DNA from: Haberlea rhodopensis
Lineage: Eukaryota; Streptophyta; Magnoliopsida; Lamiales; Gesneriaceae
NCBI GenBank assembly: GCA_907163345.1
Contig: CAJQUN010000052.1
Span: forward strand, 2,852,001 to 2,916,000
Length of the DNA stretch: 64,000 nt
Direction: 5' to 3'
The notes beneath the pieces were generated by a model. That model was not told where the DNA came from. It made no database searches and saw nothing but the letters and a program-made list of their open reading frames with translations. Both the position numbers and the translations under genes were made by a program. Positions within the stretch are counted from its first letter, which is position 1. Each line of letters opens with the position of its first letter. Shown here piece after piece: positions 45,497-57,400 of the stretch.

Positions 45497-48400
45497 AACA
45501 ACTAGCTTAATGAGCTATAAGTGATGATGTAAGGCGATGACGAAATCCAGCGATGAATATTCATTAAAATTACAAACCAGATCAAGACGATTTAAAATGT
45601 TACAATTCATTAATGTTGATGATGTACATTAATATTTCAGACAATAGTTGCAAAATGAAATTTGAACCAAACCATATGATGTGATGTAATATTCTCTTGT
45701 TTAATTAATTACACTGGAGTATGTAAAAATATCTTTGCCAATTTTAGTTTTTACTCAGTGTAATTTAAAATGAGTGTTAAACAATTCATCCTAAAATCAA
45801 CGTTACCCTAAAATGAATTTCGCCAAATATTCATTGGGAAAGATTTCCATTTTAACATCGCCACTTTTTTTTGATGACGAGAGGGAACCCGCTACCGCTA
45901 TTTTTTAGGTGCGCACTTGGTAAACTCTCGGGCTGACGCAGTAGCCTGAAACCATGCCAAGCAGGTAAACCGCACTAGGCAAGCCCGGTACGACATGCTT
46001 AGACTGAGAAAGTGTTGACTGAGAGATCAAACTCTTGACTTTACAGTCCCGAGCTCACACTGTTTCACCAACTCGGACACCCTTGGGGCAACATTGCCAC
46101 TTCTTTTTTCTCATTGAATGTGTCACATGCGCAATATAATTTGGTCTCTTCAAATTTATGTAGACCATAAATATTCTCAAATATCAACTTGTGCATGCAT
46201 GTCGAGCTTAATAATGATTTCTTATACAAATTATTATGATAAACTCGTGAAACAGGTGCATAACAAGGAAGAAGAAAACCCCATAATCACATCAAGTATG
46301 GCTCAAGTTGTCCAATTATTCAATGAGACCCGTGCTCAACCGTCAAGTGCAAGAATCAATAGCAATTTACTAAGAGTCGAGGCCATGCTGCAGCAAGCTC
46401 GATCTGCAATCAGAAATGCACGAAATGACAATCGCACAGATGACACCGACTATGTCCCGGACGGTCCAATTTACCGGAATGCTCTTTCCTTTCACAGGTA
46501 CATAGTCGTAACATTAGTTCCGATGTTATTTTCTCTAGTACTATGCTACGGCGAGCCATTTTCTATCAGTAAATATGTACTGAAAATTCACGAAATAGAC
46601 ATTCAAATATTAAATAATTTATATAAAGGATTTGAAAACTAATATTGATGTATGGTAAATTTTAAAAAATTATATCATAGAATATGAGTATTTCAATACT
46701 AGTCTCAAACTTTTAGAACTAATCAAATACAATAGCTCACGATAGTGGAAATCCCATTTTTATGTTGTTTTTAATTAAAAGTAATATCAAAGCCCCCCAT
46801 TCAATTTTGAAACCACTTTTGATAAAAATTAATTTCTGTGGAACTAAATTTGTTTTAAAAACATTTATGTAGGACTATTTTGAATAAAAGCAATTTATAT
46901 GTGACTATATTTGTCCTAAAGTTTGTGCTAATATTATAAAAATCTATATTCTATGAGATCATTTTTTAAATGTAACGTGTTGATCTAACATGTTTGTTTT
47001 CTTTGTAAAAGAATGGCTTGGCCAATGCTGGCAGAAGGTTTACACCCTACTATTAGCATAAAAAATCAAATCGAATATGGGTAGGACTAGGGGTGCTTAA
47101 CGGATCGGATCGGATCGGTCCAGAACCGGCCTGTTTCGGATCCGTTAAGCACTAAACCCGGTCCAATCCGTTAAGGAACCGGGTCGGATCCGGTTCCGGA
47201 TTGATCCGATCCTGTTCGTTATGTTTTATGTTTTATTTTTTTTTGAATATTTTTTATTTATTTTCGAATACTTTTTAAATTTTTTGATTTTTTGAATTTT
47301 TTTGATGTTGTAAATGTTTCCACGATATTCATCACAAATTCAATATAAATGCATACAAATAATATACATTTATGGCAATTGAAAATCTAAATAAAAAATA
47401 TTAGTATTTAGCACTATTCATAATTGATAAGTATTATTTTGAGGGTATCTTCTTTTTGCTCGTCATAACGATTTATGAATTCGTCAACCACCTCATCTCT
47501 TCATTCTTACATTCTGCTTCAAACCAATCTTTAAGTAATGTGAGCATGCATAACGAATCAGCAGATAGACTACTTCTGTATTCTCCAATAATTCAGCCAC
47601 ATGTTGAGAATATTGATTCAGAAGCGACGCTTGAAGCTTGTACCGCATACACGTCTCTAGCCATTTTGGCTAAGAGATGGAATTGTGCTGCATTTGCCTT
47701 CTACCATTCGAAGTTGTCTTTCGTTAGAAATTGATAATTCAGATAAATTTTGTTAGGATCGGTCCGGAGTGTTTAGAGGGGGGTGAATGAACACTCCTTC
47801 TAAAAATTAATCCTTTGTGATTTCTTTCGGATTAGTGAAAGAAATCTGTTTCTTAATCAAATCTTGTACAGAACAGACCACTGAAAGTATAAGTGCGGAA
47901 CAGTCTGTTCTTGTATATGTAAGAACGGCTCGATGGCTAGTATGAAAGAACAAGTGCAGAAATAAGATACACAGGATATGTTTCTGGAAGTTTGAAGGTG
48001 GTGTAATCCTTCTACGTCTCCCCTTCTTCCAATTAAGGAAGGTTTATACTAGAAGACTTTGATTTATACAATCCTGTTGTACAAACCCGATTCAGACTGG
48101 ATTTACCTCACTACCAATCTGAAACTCCTAGTCACTCGCTCTGCTCAGACACACTTTGTCTGACAGTTACAATAAGTTTCTCACTTCTATTTTTCAACAC
48201 AGAAAACACAAGATGCGCACAGTGATCCTAAATGATCAAATGTTACAAAGTAAACGTGCTTAAGAATGATTTCAGCTCGAGAGCTTCTGAGCTTGTAAGC
48301 TTGGGCTGTTTTTGCTTTCTTGTGTGTTTTTCAATTGATCAGCAAGAGTTCTTATATTCCCTTTGTTGCATCCTTTTATAGTTGTATGTACCAACGTCAT

Positions 48401-51400
48401 TATTTCCCTTAAAGTGCAACTTTGACTCTGCTTAAACTCTGAGTAGGCTTCAGTCTTCTTCTTCAGGATACTTGCCGTTCTGGTTCATACTTTCGGCGAC
48501 TGTCAGGTAAGCTACTCTTTGTCTTCTTACCTTTTATGACAATCTTCAGTCTTTAGTCCTTTGTAGCATTAATTACAACATTAAATGCTACAATAAATAG
48601 CCGTTAATGATTCGGACTGAGGAGCCATTCTTTATGTATCCTTGACTGCTCTGATCTGATTAAGATTGAGATCGATCTGAAGCATCGATCTAGTCAGTCT
48701 GAAATCCATCGATCCGGTCTGATATATAATATGCCTTATCAGCTTGTTCTGTTTTGAGCTATTGATCTGGTCAGTCTGATTACCCTCGATCCGGTCTGAT
48801 GTGCTTTGTCATCTTATCAGCTTGATCTGTTTTGGGCGATCGTTCTGGTCAGTCTGATTTCACTCGATCCGGTCTGATATGTTTTGTCATCTTTAAAATC
48901 TCATCGATAAGATCCGGAACTAACAAATTCCCCCTTTTTGATGATGACAAAACCTAGCTTCTAAGTCTTTTTAACCAGTCTGATAAGAACTCTGAAGCGA
49001 AAACTTTCGGATCGATTACTTTCTTTTTGTTCAAAATAAATGAACATTATTAAGTTGGATCGATTAAGCCTTTATTAAAGTTCAAAATAAATGAACAAGG
49101 ACTTAATAGAGAAGAATTTTTATTGATGAAAAAAAAATCTCGCATACAGTCAGTCTAAAAATTTAATCAACGAGACTGCTATCTTCTTGAAGTTGGAGGC
49201 GGCTTGAAGTCTTTCTTCTTTTCCTTCTTTTTGTCAGCAGCAATCTCTTGAAGAAAATCAACAACTTGTGCGAGCTGCGCACTGATAGCGTCAATACGAA
49301 CGTCTTGAGCGCCGAGGGAATTGGCAACAGATGCTCTGACTTCAGTGGCCAGCTCGATCTGCTCTTTTCTCAGGCTGTTCTTATAAGTGGCTTGCTGAGA
49401 AAACAGATCATTTATGCCTCGCTGAAGGCTGCCGATACTGGCTGTCATCTTCTCTTTAAATGAATCAAAGTCCAGAGAGGTAACCCGCTGGCCTTGATGA
49501 ACCTCTAGAACACGCTGAGAGAGAGACATGCAGTTGTCAGATAAGTGCTGAAGGGTCCGTGCCAGAGATGGAGGTGCATCAGATAATCGGCTGGGAGAGC
49601 GATCTGATGAGGACAAGGCCTGTTCATCGTCTTCAGCAAACGGGACAAGTGAAGATACAACAACTTGGTGACTTTCGGACCGGATCAAGGTGACCAGATC
49701 CGAAGAAAATGTTTGAATAAAAGCCATATCTTCATCTAAGTGGATTGGAGTAGTGCTTGGTCTGGATGGCTCCTCAATCTGGAGAGCTGCAACAACGGTG
49801 GACACCACCAGATCCGGATCGACGAATTCTGGAGCGCCAACTGTTGCCAGTTCTGCTGTTGGACTGATTTGAACGAGGGAGACTGATGACCCCAAAGGAA
49901 TAGATGTTGTTGGAGAGTCCAACAAGACATTCAAGGGTTCATCATCTGTCGCAGACGGAGCATTAGGCAAAGGCTGCTCCGCTGTCTGGTCTGGTATTTG
50001 CTCTGCAGTCTGATCTGGTATTTGCTCTGCAGTCTGATCCGCTGCTGGGTCAGCTGTCTATTCTGCTGCATCAGAATGAATAACCTCAACGAAAGGTTCG
50101 GCCAGAGTCTTGCTTGCAGAGGGATGATCCGGGCTGGTTGTGGGAGTGGATACACTGAGCTTCTGTCGTTGAAAACAGACAGCTAAGTGAAGAGCATGAA
50201 CATCCATCTCTAATTGAGCAATAACGGCCCCATCATCTCTGGCAGTTGGAGCAATTGGATCAAAGTTCTCTTTCTTAGCAGCTAGGAGCAGAGTGGCCAT
50301 ACTGAATCTTTGATTTGCTGTAAATAGGTCTTTGCGCTGCACGGCAATCCGAACATCATTGGTCTCTGTTCCTTTGAGAACTTCCTCTTCCATCTTCTTC
50401 AGTCTGATCAGCTTTCCAAAGAACATCTCAATGTGGTTGACAGTCCGGTACTCGACGTACTCATCAAAAACCACAATGAGTGCCTTCACCTTCTCATCAA
50501 CATCCTCCATAGCAATGTCGATGGCTGTCTGCGCTGCCGATTTGGGTTTAGAGGAGATTGGTTCGGAGAGAATGGCTTTTCCCTTGCCGGTGGAGGAAGG
50601 GGACTTGATCCCTGATTGTGTATAGTCGCCCAACTCAGTGATAACAATCCCTTTCACCACGGGAATGGTAGAGAGGACTCGGATAGTGACTTGGGGTACA
50701 GGGGTTGAAGTTTGGGTTGAAGGTGGAGGTGCAGGAGTTGAAGTGGTTGAAATTTGTTTTGAAGATTGGGGTGCAGGGGTGGCTTTAGTTGGTGGCAAAA
50801 TGGGTAGGGGTAGAGTTTTGATTGGTTTGGTAATCTGGGTTCTGGGCTTCTTTGGAAGTGGCTTGGTTGGTGGCGATGGAGCAGACTGAGTTTCTTCCGA
50901 ATCAGTCTGGATGGTCAGTTTGCGCTTGACGCGAGGTTTGCGCGCAACAGCTTGTTCTTCGCCCTTCTCAATCTTGACTGCAGCCAAAGTGGCAGGAGTA
51001 GGCGGAGCACTCTTGGACTTTAGCATTGCGAGTCCTTTGGAGTTTAGAATCTTGAAGGGACTGAGAACGGACTGCTTTCCCAGCTCGATGTCTAAGGACT
51101 CCAGTAGCTTGCTGAGAGGAACAGCAAAGCATACGGCCTGCTTGGAGGCAATCACCGTTTCCATCAGAACGCCAAACAGAATCACAGACCAGTTCATCTT
51201 CTGTCCGGATATTATAGCCGCCATAGCCCTGAACTTCTCTGCGGTTACAACGTCAAAACTTCCTGCTTTGCCCAACAGAGGTTTGCCAACGATTTCACAC
51301 AGCACCTGGAAATGAAAGAGCATTTCCTTCTTCTTAAACGATGGTTGCAGGCGGTGGCCAAAAATAGATATCTTCCCTTGAAGATCTGAGAGTGACGCTT

Positions 51401-54400
51401 GAGGAATCTGTCCAAATTCTGTCAGTCCGGAATTGGGGAGGCCAAAGGTTTTGGCCAGCGTCATCGGCGAAATCTCAAATGATTTGCCCTTGACAGTAGT
51501 AGATATGGATGTCTTCTTGGAGACGGCATTGACGAATAGTTCGCGGATTTCTGATTCATAAACAACTGTGCCGCACTCCAGAAAGGTTCTCAGACCAGAA
51601 GATTCCAAAGCTTGGAAGATAGACACCATCTCTGCATCTTCTGCCCTGTAAATATCATTGAACTCAACGGAGAGAGAGTTGTGAGTAATGGTAGCCATTG
51701 GAGTGAAGATAAACGAGTGCGAAGATTTAGGAGAGTGAGAGAATAAGAAAACAGATAGCGGTAATTTGTAAAAAGTGAAATAAAATGAAATGTTCAGCCC
51801 GCTAAATAGGAGAGAGAAGACACATGTCTTTATCTCGATGACTGATGAAAAGAAATTCAAAAATAAACGGTCAGGATAACAGATAGTTAAGGCGGTTAAA
51901 ATGCGATCAGTCCGGGCTGTTTTTGTACAAAAGATGTATTGACCAAACAGATCATGGGATAACATCAGATTGACATAGATCGGTCTGAAAGTTCGGACCG
52001 GTCTGTGTCTTTCTGAACACTGTATTATCAATCTGTGGCAACAGAAATCTTTAAGTGCGAAAGTAAGAGAACATCTAAACTATTAAGATAAGTCAATTAA
52101 ACCAAGAATTTGACGAAAATAATTAAACTTAGCCTCTGGGAGCGGTTTGGTGAAGATGTTTGCTGCTTGCTGCTCTGTTGAGATGTGCTCGATCCGAATT
52201 TCCTTTTTGCCAACATGATCTCGAATAAAATGATGGCGTATATCAATGTGCTTTGTTCGAGAGTGCAAAACTGGATTATACGTTATAGCGATTGCACTTG
52301 TGTTGTCGCAAAATATCGGAGAGTCAACAGCTTGGATGCCATAGTCTTTGAGCTGGTGTTGAATCCAGAGCATTTGAGCGCAACAGCTTCCAGCGGCGAG
52401 ATACTCTGCTTCAGCTGTAGATGTGTTACTGAACCAAGATATCAATCTTTCACCTAGAAATTGACATGTTCCACTGGTGCTTTTACGATCAATCTTACAC
52501 CCAGCGTAGTCTGCGTCGGAATATCCGATCAAGCTGAAGTTCGAATCTTTGGAGTACCAAAGACCAACGTTCTGAGATCCTTTTAAGTATTTCAGAATAC
52601 GCTTGGCAGCAATAAAATGTGATTGCTTTGGTTCTGACTGAAATCTGGCGCACATACAGACTGAGAACATAATATCAGGCCGGCTCGCTGTAAGATACAA
52701 TAGCGATCCGATTAGTCCTCTATACATGGTTACTTCAACTGCTGTTCCCCCTTCATCTTTGTCTAACTTGATTGTTGGACTCATAGGAGTTGATGCAGTT
52801 GAGCATGTTTCCATTCCAAATCTCTTGAGGAGCTCTGGTATACTTGGTCTGATTGATGAAAATACCATTGTTGAGCTGTTTTACTTGGAGACCCAAAAAG
52901 AATGAAAGTTCTCCCATCATGCTCATCTCAAACTGTCCCTGCATTAACTTAGAAAATTTCTCGCACAATTTGGGGTTAGTTGACCCAAAGATTATGTCAT
53001 CAACGTAAATCTGAACTAATAGGGTATGTTCCCCCTTAATAAATTTAAAGAGAGTTTTATCTACTGAGCCGATCTGAAAATCATGGTTCAGCAGAAATTG
53101 AGATAGAGTGTCATACCAGGCTCTTGGAGCTTGTTTCAGACCATACACTGCTTTATTCAGTAGATACACATGATTGGGATGCAAATGGTCCTGAAATCCA
53201 GGTGGTTGCTCAATGTAGACTTCTTCCTGAAGCTTTCCATTAAGAAAAGCGCTCTTAACGTCCATCTGATATACTTTGAAGTCTTTAAAGGCAGCATATG
53301 CAAGAAAGATTCGGATGGCTTCAAGTCTGGCGACTGGTGCAAATGATTCATCGAAGTCGATTCCTTCTTCTTGTCTGAATCCTCGTGCCACCAGTCTGGC
53401 TTGGTTTCTAACCACAGTTCCATCTGCGTCCAGCTTATTTCTGAAAACCCATCTGGTTCCAATGACAGGCAGATCGCTTGGTCTGGGGATTAGACTCCAA
53501 ACTTGATTTTGTTCGAATTGATTTAGCTCTTCTTGCATGGCCTTAATCCAGTTGAAATCAGTTAGAGCTTCATCGATCTTCTTAGGTTCCAGAGTAGAGA
53601 TGAAAGCAGCATGTGTGAATTCATCCATCATCTGTCCTCTGGTTCTAATCGGTGCAGAGGGACTACCAATCACTAGATTGGGTGGATGCTTCTTAGTCCA
53701 TCGATAGCTTGACTCTGGATTGTCTGGTCCGGTCGGATGAGTAGTAGCAGCATGATCAGCATCTGCTTTAACATTTGAGTGAAGAACATCCGGATCAGCT
53801 CGATCTGAAGAAGTTTCAATGTCTAGATCCGGTCTGTCTGGTACTTCTGGTTCTGGTGGATTGTCTCTTGACCTGTTAGCTACAATCTCATCATCACTGT
53901 TAGCTTCGAGATGGATATTTTTCATCTGATTTTGAATTGATTATTTGTTGCCCTCAACACATAAAGATTCATCAAAAACTACATGAACAGATTCTTCTAC
54001 AGTTAAGGTTCGATTATTAAAAATTCGATATGCTTTGCTAGTTGATGAATATCCTAAAAATATTCCATTATCTGACTTAGCTTCAAATGCTGTAAGATGA
54101 TTCTTACCATTGTTATGAACGAAGCATTTGCAGCCAAAAATATGAAAGTGAGAAATAGATGGTCTGTTACCAGTCCATATTTCATATGGGGTAAGGTTCA
54201 GCTTCTTGTTGATCATGGATCGATTTTGAGTGTAGCAAGCAGTGTTTACAGCTTCTGCCCAGAACTTTTGCGAAATTCCAGAATCAGCAAGCATTGTTCT
54301 TGCTGCTTCCTTGAGCGTTCTGTTTCTTCGTTCTGCAACTCCATTCTGTTGAGGAGTTCGAGCGGCTGAAAACTCATGCTTGATTCCATGATCTTCTAGA

Positions 54401-57400
54401 AAGGATTCAAGATTCTGATTTGAAAACTCAGTGCCTTTGTCACTACGAATCCTGTCTATGCTGGATGATTTCTCGTTCTGAGTGCGTTTCAGCAGCTTGA
54501 TCAACTTCGGACCGGTCTGATCTTTACTGCTAAAAAATATAGTCCATGTAAAGCGTGAGTAATCATCAATAACAACAAGAGTATACCGCATTCCCCCTAA
54601 ACTTGTTATTGGTATAGGACCAGTTTGGTCCATATGCAATAATTCTAAACAGCGGGAGGAGGATTTGGCATTCTTGTTTTTGAAGGATGATCTGATCTGT
54701 TTGCCCATTTGGCAAGCTTCACAGATCTTATCCTTAGCAAAATCGATCTTGGGCAGACCGATAACTAAATCATGTTTACACAGACTGGAAATGGTCTTAA
54801 AGTTTATATGATTCAAACGCTTATGCCACAGCCAATGTTTATTATCATTGTTAGCGATGAAGCAAGTAGGATTAGAGCATGATTCCAGTTAATCTTATAT
54901 GTATTTCCATTCCTGATTCCTACGAGCACGGTTATACCGTCTGATGATTTAACAGTGCAAGTGTGTTTGTGAAATTCTACAGCATAACCATTATCACAGT
55001 GTTGACTTATACTGATAAGATTATATCACAGATTTTCAACTAACAGCACATCATTGATAATAATGTTACCATGGACAATCTTACCCTTGCCCACGGTCTT
55101 ACCCTTTGAGTTATCTCCGAAGATGATATTGGGTCCAGTACATTCTGTGACTTCAGACAGCAGCTCGATGTTTCCAGTCATGTGACGGGAACACCCACTG
55201 TCCAAATACCAGTCTGATGCGAGCTTCTTCGGTACCTGTCATCAAATATAATTATTGTTGGTACCCAATCCTATTTGGGTCCAGAACGGATTAGCCCTTT
55301 GGGAACCCACACTTGTATCAGCTTCAATGGCTTGTGTGTGTAAGGTGTGCTGTGTGCTGGTCTGTTTTGATGTTGTGTGTGATAATGTGTGCGCTGTGAA
55401 AACCTTTGATTCTCATTAGGTAGTCTATATCTTCGTTGAATCGGTTTTGAATTATAGTAAATGTATTGTCTTCCTTGCTTTCGATCTTGCACCTTTGGAT
55501 TTGGTCTGATAGACGCAAATCATGCTGGTGCCTTTTCTTTGGCTTGGTCAACATAACCAATTTCTTTTCTCAGATTTTGATTCACGTAAGAGACTCCTGT
55601 TTGAATCTTAGGTGCTTCAGTCTCATATACTGTGCTGGATTTAACAAATGTCATTTGTTTGACTTGGTTCTTTACCAGCAACAGCTCAGACTCATCTTTG
55701 GTGTCAAAGCCTATGCCGGTGAAGTCACCGACGTTTCTTTGAACCTCTTGTAATTCTTCCAAAGATGTTCTGGATTTTGTCCATGTTTTGAATATATGAG
55801 AAAGCTTAGCATTTTGTGTGCTAATTCTCTTGTTTTCTTCATGGAGCTGATCATAGGAGATTTTTAGCTTATTCAGCTCGATCTTTAGACTATTCCACTC
55901 ACCCTGCTCAGAGCAGCTTGGTTTATTGTGCTCATCTATTTGGTTACTGGCTTTAGCTTTATTTTTCTCAAATGATTCAGCTAAGATCCTATAATCATTA
56001 GCCATGTCTTGCAGTGCGGACATGAGCTCTTCTCGTGTAAATTCATTTGAGTCAAGATCATATACCTCGTCTGTCTGACTCATCTCTTTGTCTGCCATGA
56101 GCCATTGAATATCTTCTTCGCTTTCGCTGGAAGAATATTCAGAGCTTTCCGAGTCTGAGTCTGTCTGAGCCCATTTGCTGTTTCCTTCTTCAGCTATTAG
56201 GACTTTTTGGGATTTTCCATGATTCTTGCGGTCTTTGTAGTGCTTCTTCTTCCTATCATCATGATGCTTCTCTTTCCGTTCTTCTTTCTTTGGTCTGGTG
56301 CAATCTGCAATAAAATGCCCGGTCTTACCACAATTGTAGCAAGCCTGATCGTTAACAGCATCATCTTTTCTTGATTTATAATGATGAGAGGGTTTGAAGT
56401 TCCTCTTATTCTTAGACATAAATTTACCGAATTTCTTGATAAATAATGACATAGCATCATTACTTATCTGTTCAGCGGATCGGTCTGATGTTGAAGCGAT
56501 CTGGTCTGGAATGGCTGCCAGGGCCTTGTTTGGTTGAGAGATGAATGGCTCTGTTTCACCTCTGCTTATCAGTTCAAACTCATAGGCCTTAAGATCTGCA
56601 AACAGATCATGAAGTTCAACCTTGTTAAGATCTTTTGATTCCCTCATGGCAATGGTCTTAACATCCCATTCCTTTGGCAGAGCTTTCATAACTTTCAGAG
56701 CGATCTCTCTGTTAGAATATTCCTTCCCCAGACCATTCAGTTCATTTACGATGCCAGTGACTCTTTCATCAAACTCATTTAGAGTTTCTCCACTCTTCAT
56801 TTTTATGCCCTCAAATCTTTGAAGAGCAACAGTCATCTTGTTTTCTTTGGTCTGGTCGTTGCCTTCACATAGCTGTGCTATCTTCTCCCAAATTTCTTTG
56901 GCAGTAGAGCACATTTTGATTTTGCTGAACATGTTCTTGTCCAATGTCTTGAACAAGATGTCTTTGGCCACATTATCGATATTTGCTTTCTTTCTTTCCT
57001 CATTCGTCCAGAGGGATCTGTCATTTTCTACCATTTGTGGTTCACCACCAGTAATGGTGACTACTGTATTTATTTTTAGAATCTTCATTGGTCCATCAGT
57101 GATGACGAACCACATATCGTCATCCTGAGCTGCCAGATGAGCTTGCATTCTGATTCTCTAGTCATCATAGTCTTCTTTTGAGAACATAGGAATTTTGTTA
57201 AATGATGCCATCAGCTCGAGTGATTTTGCTGATTAAGATGACCTGCTCTGATACCACTTGTTAGGATCGGTCCGGAGTGTTTAGAGGGGGGGTGGGGGGT
57301 GAATGAACACTCCTTCTAAAAATTAATCCTTTGTGATTTCTTTCGGATTAGTGAAAGAAATCTGTTTCTTAATCAATTCTTGTACAGAACAGACCACTGA

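Noticed and set aside
50332..51315. Several plus-strand ORFs (up to 134 codons) opposite the extra Copia ORF
   Set aside because: Antisense shadows of a 2.5-kb minus-strand frame with coherent domains; their composition mirrors the other strand.
52083..53925. RT and RNase H as two separate genes
   Set aside because: They overlap around a single frameshift near 52830 in one Copia pol region.
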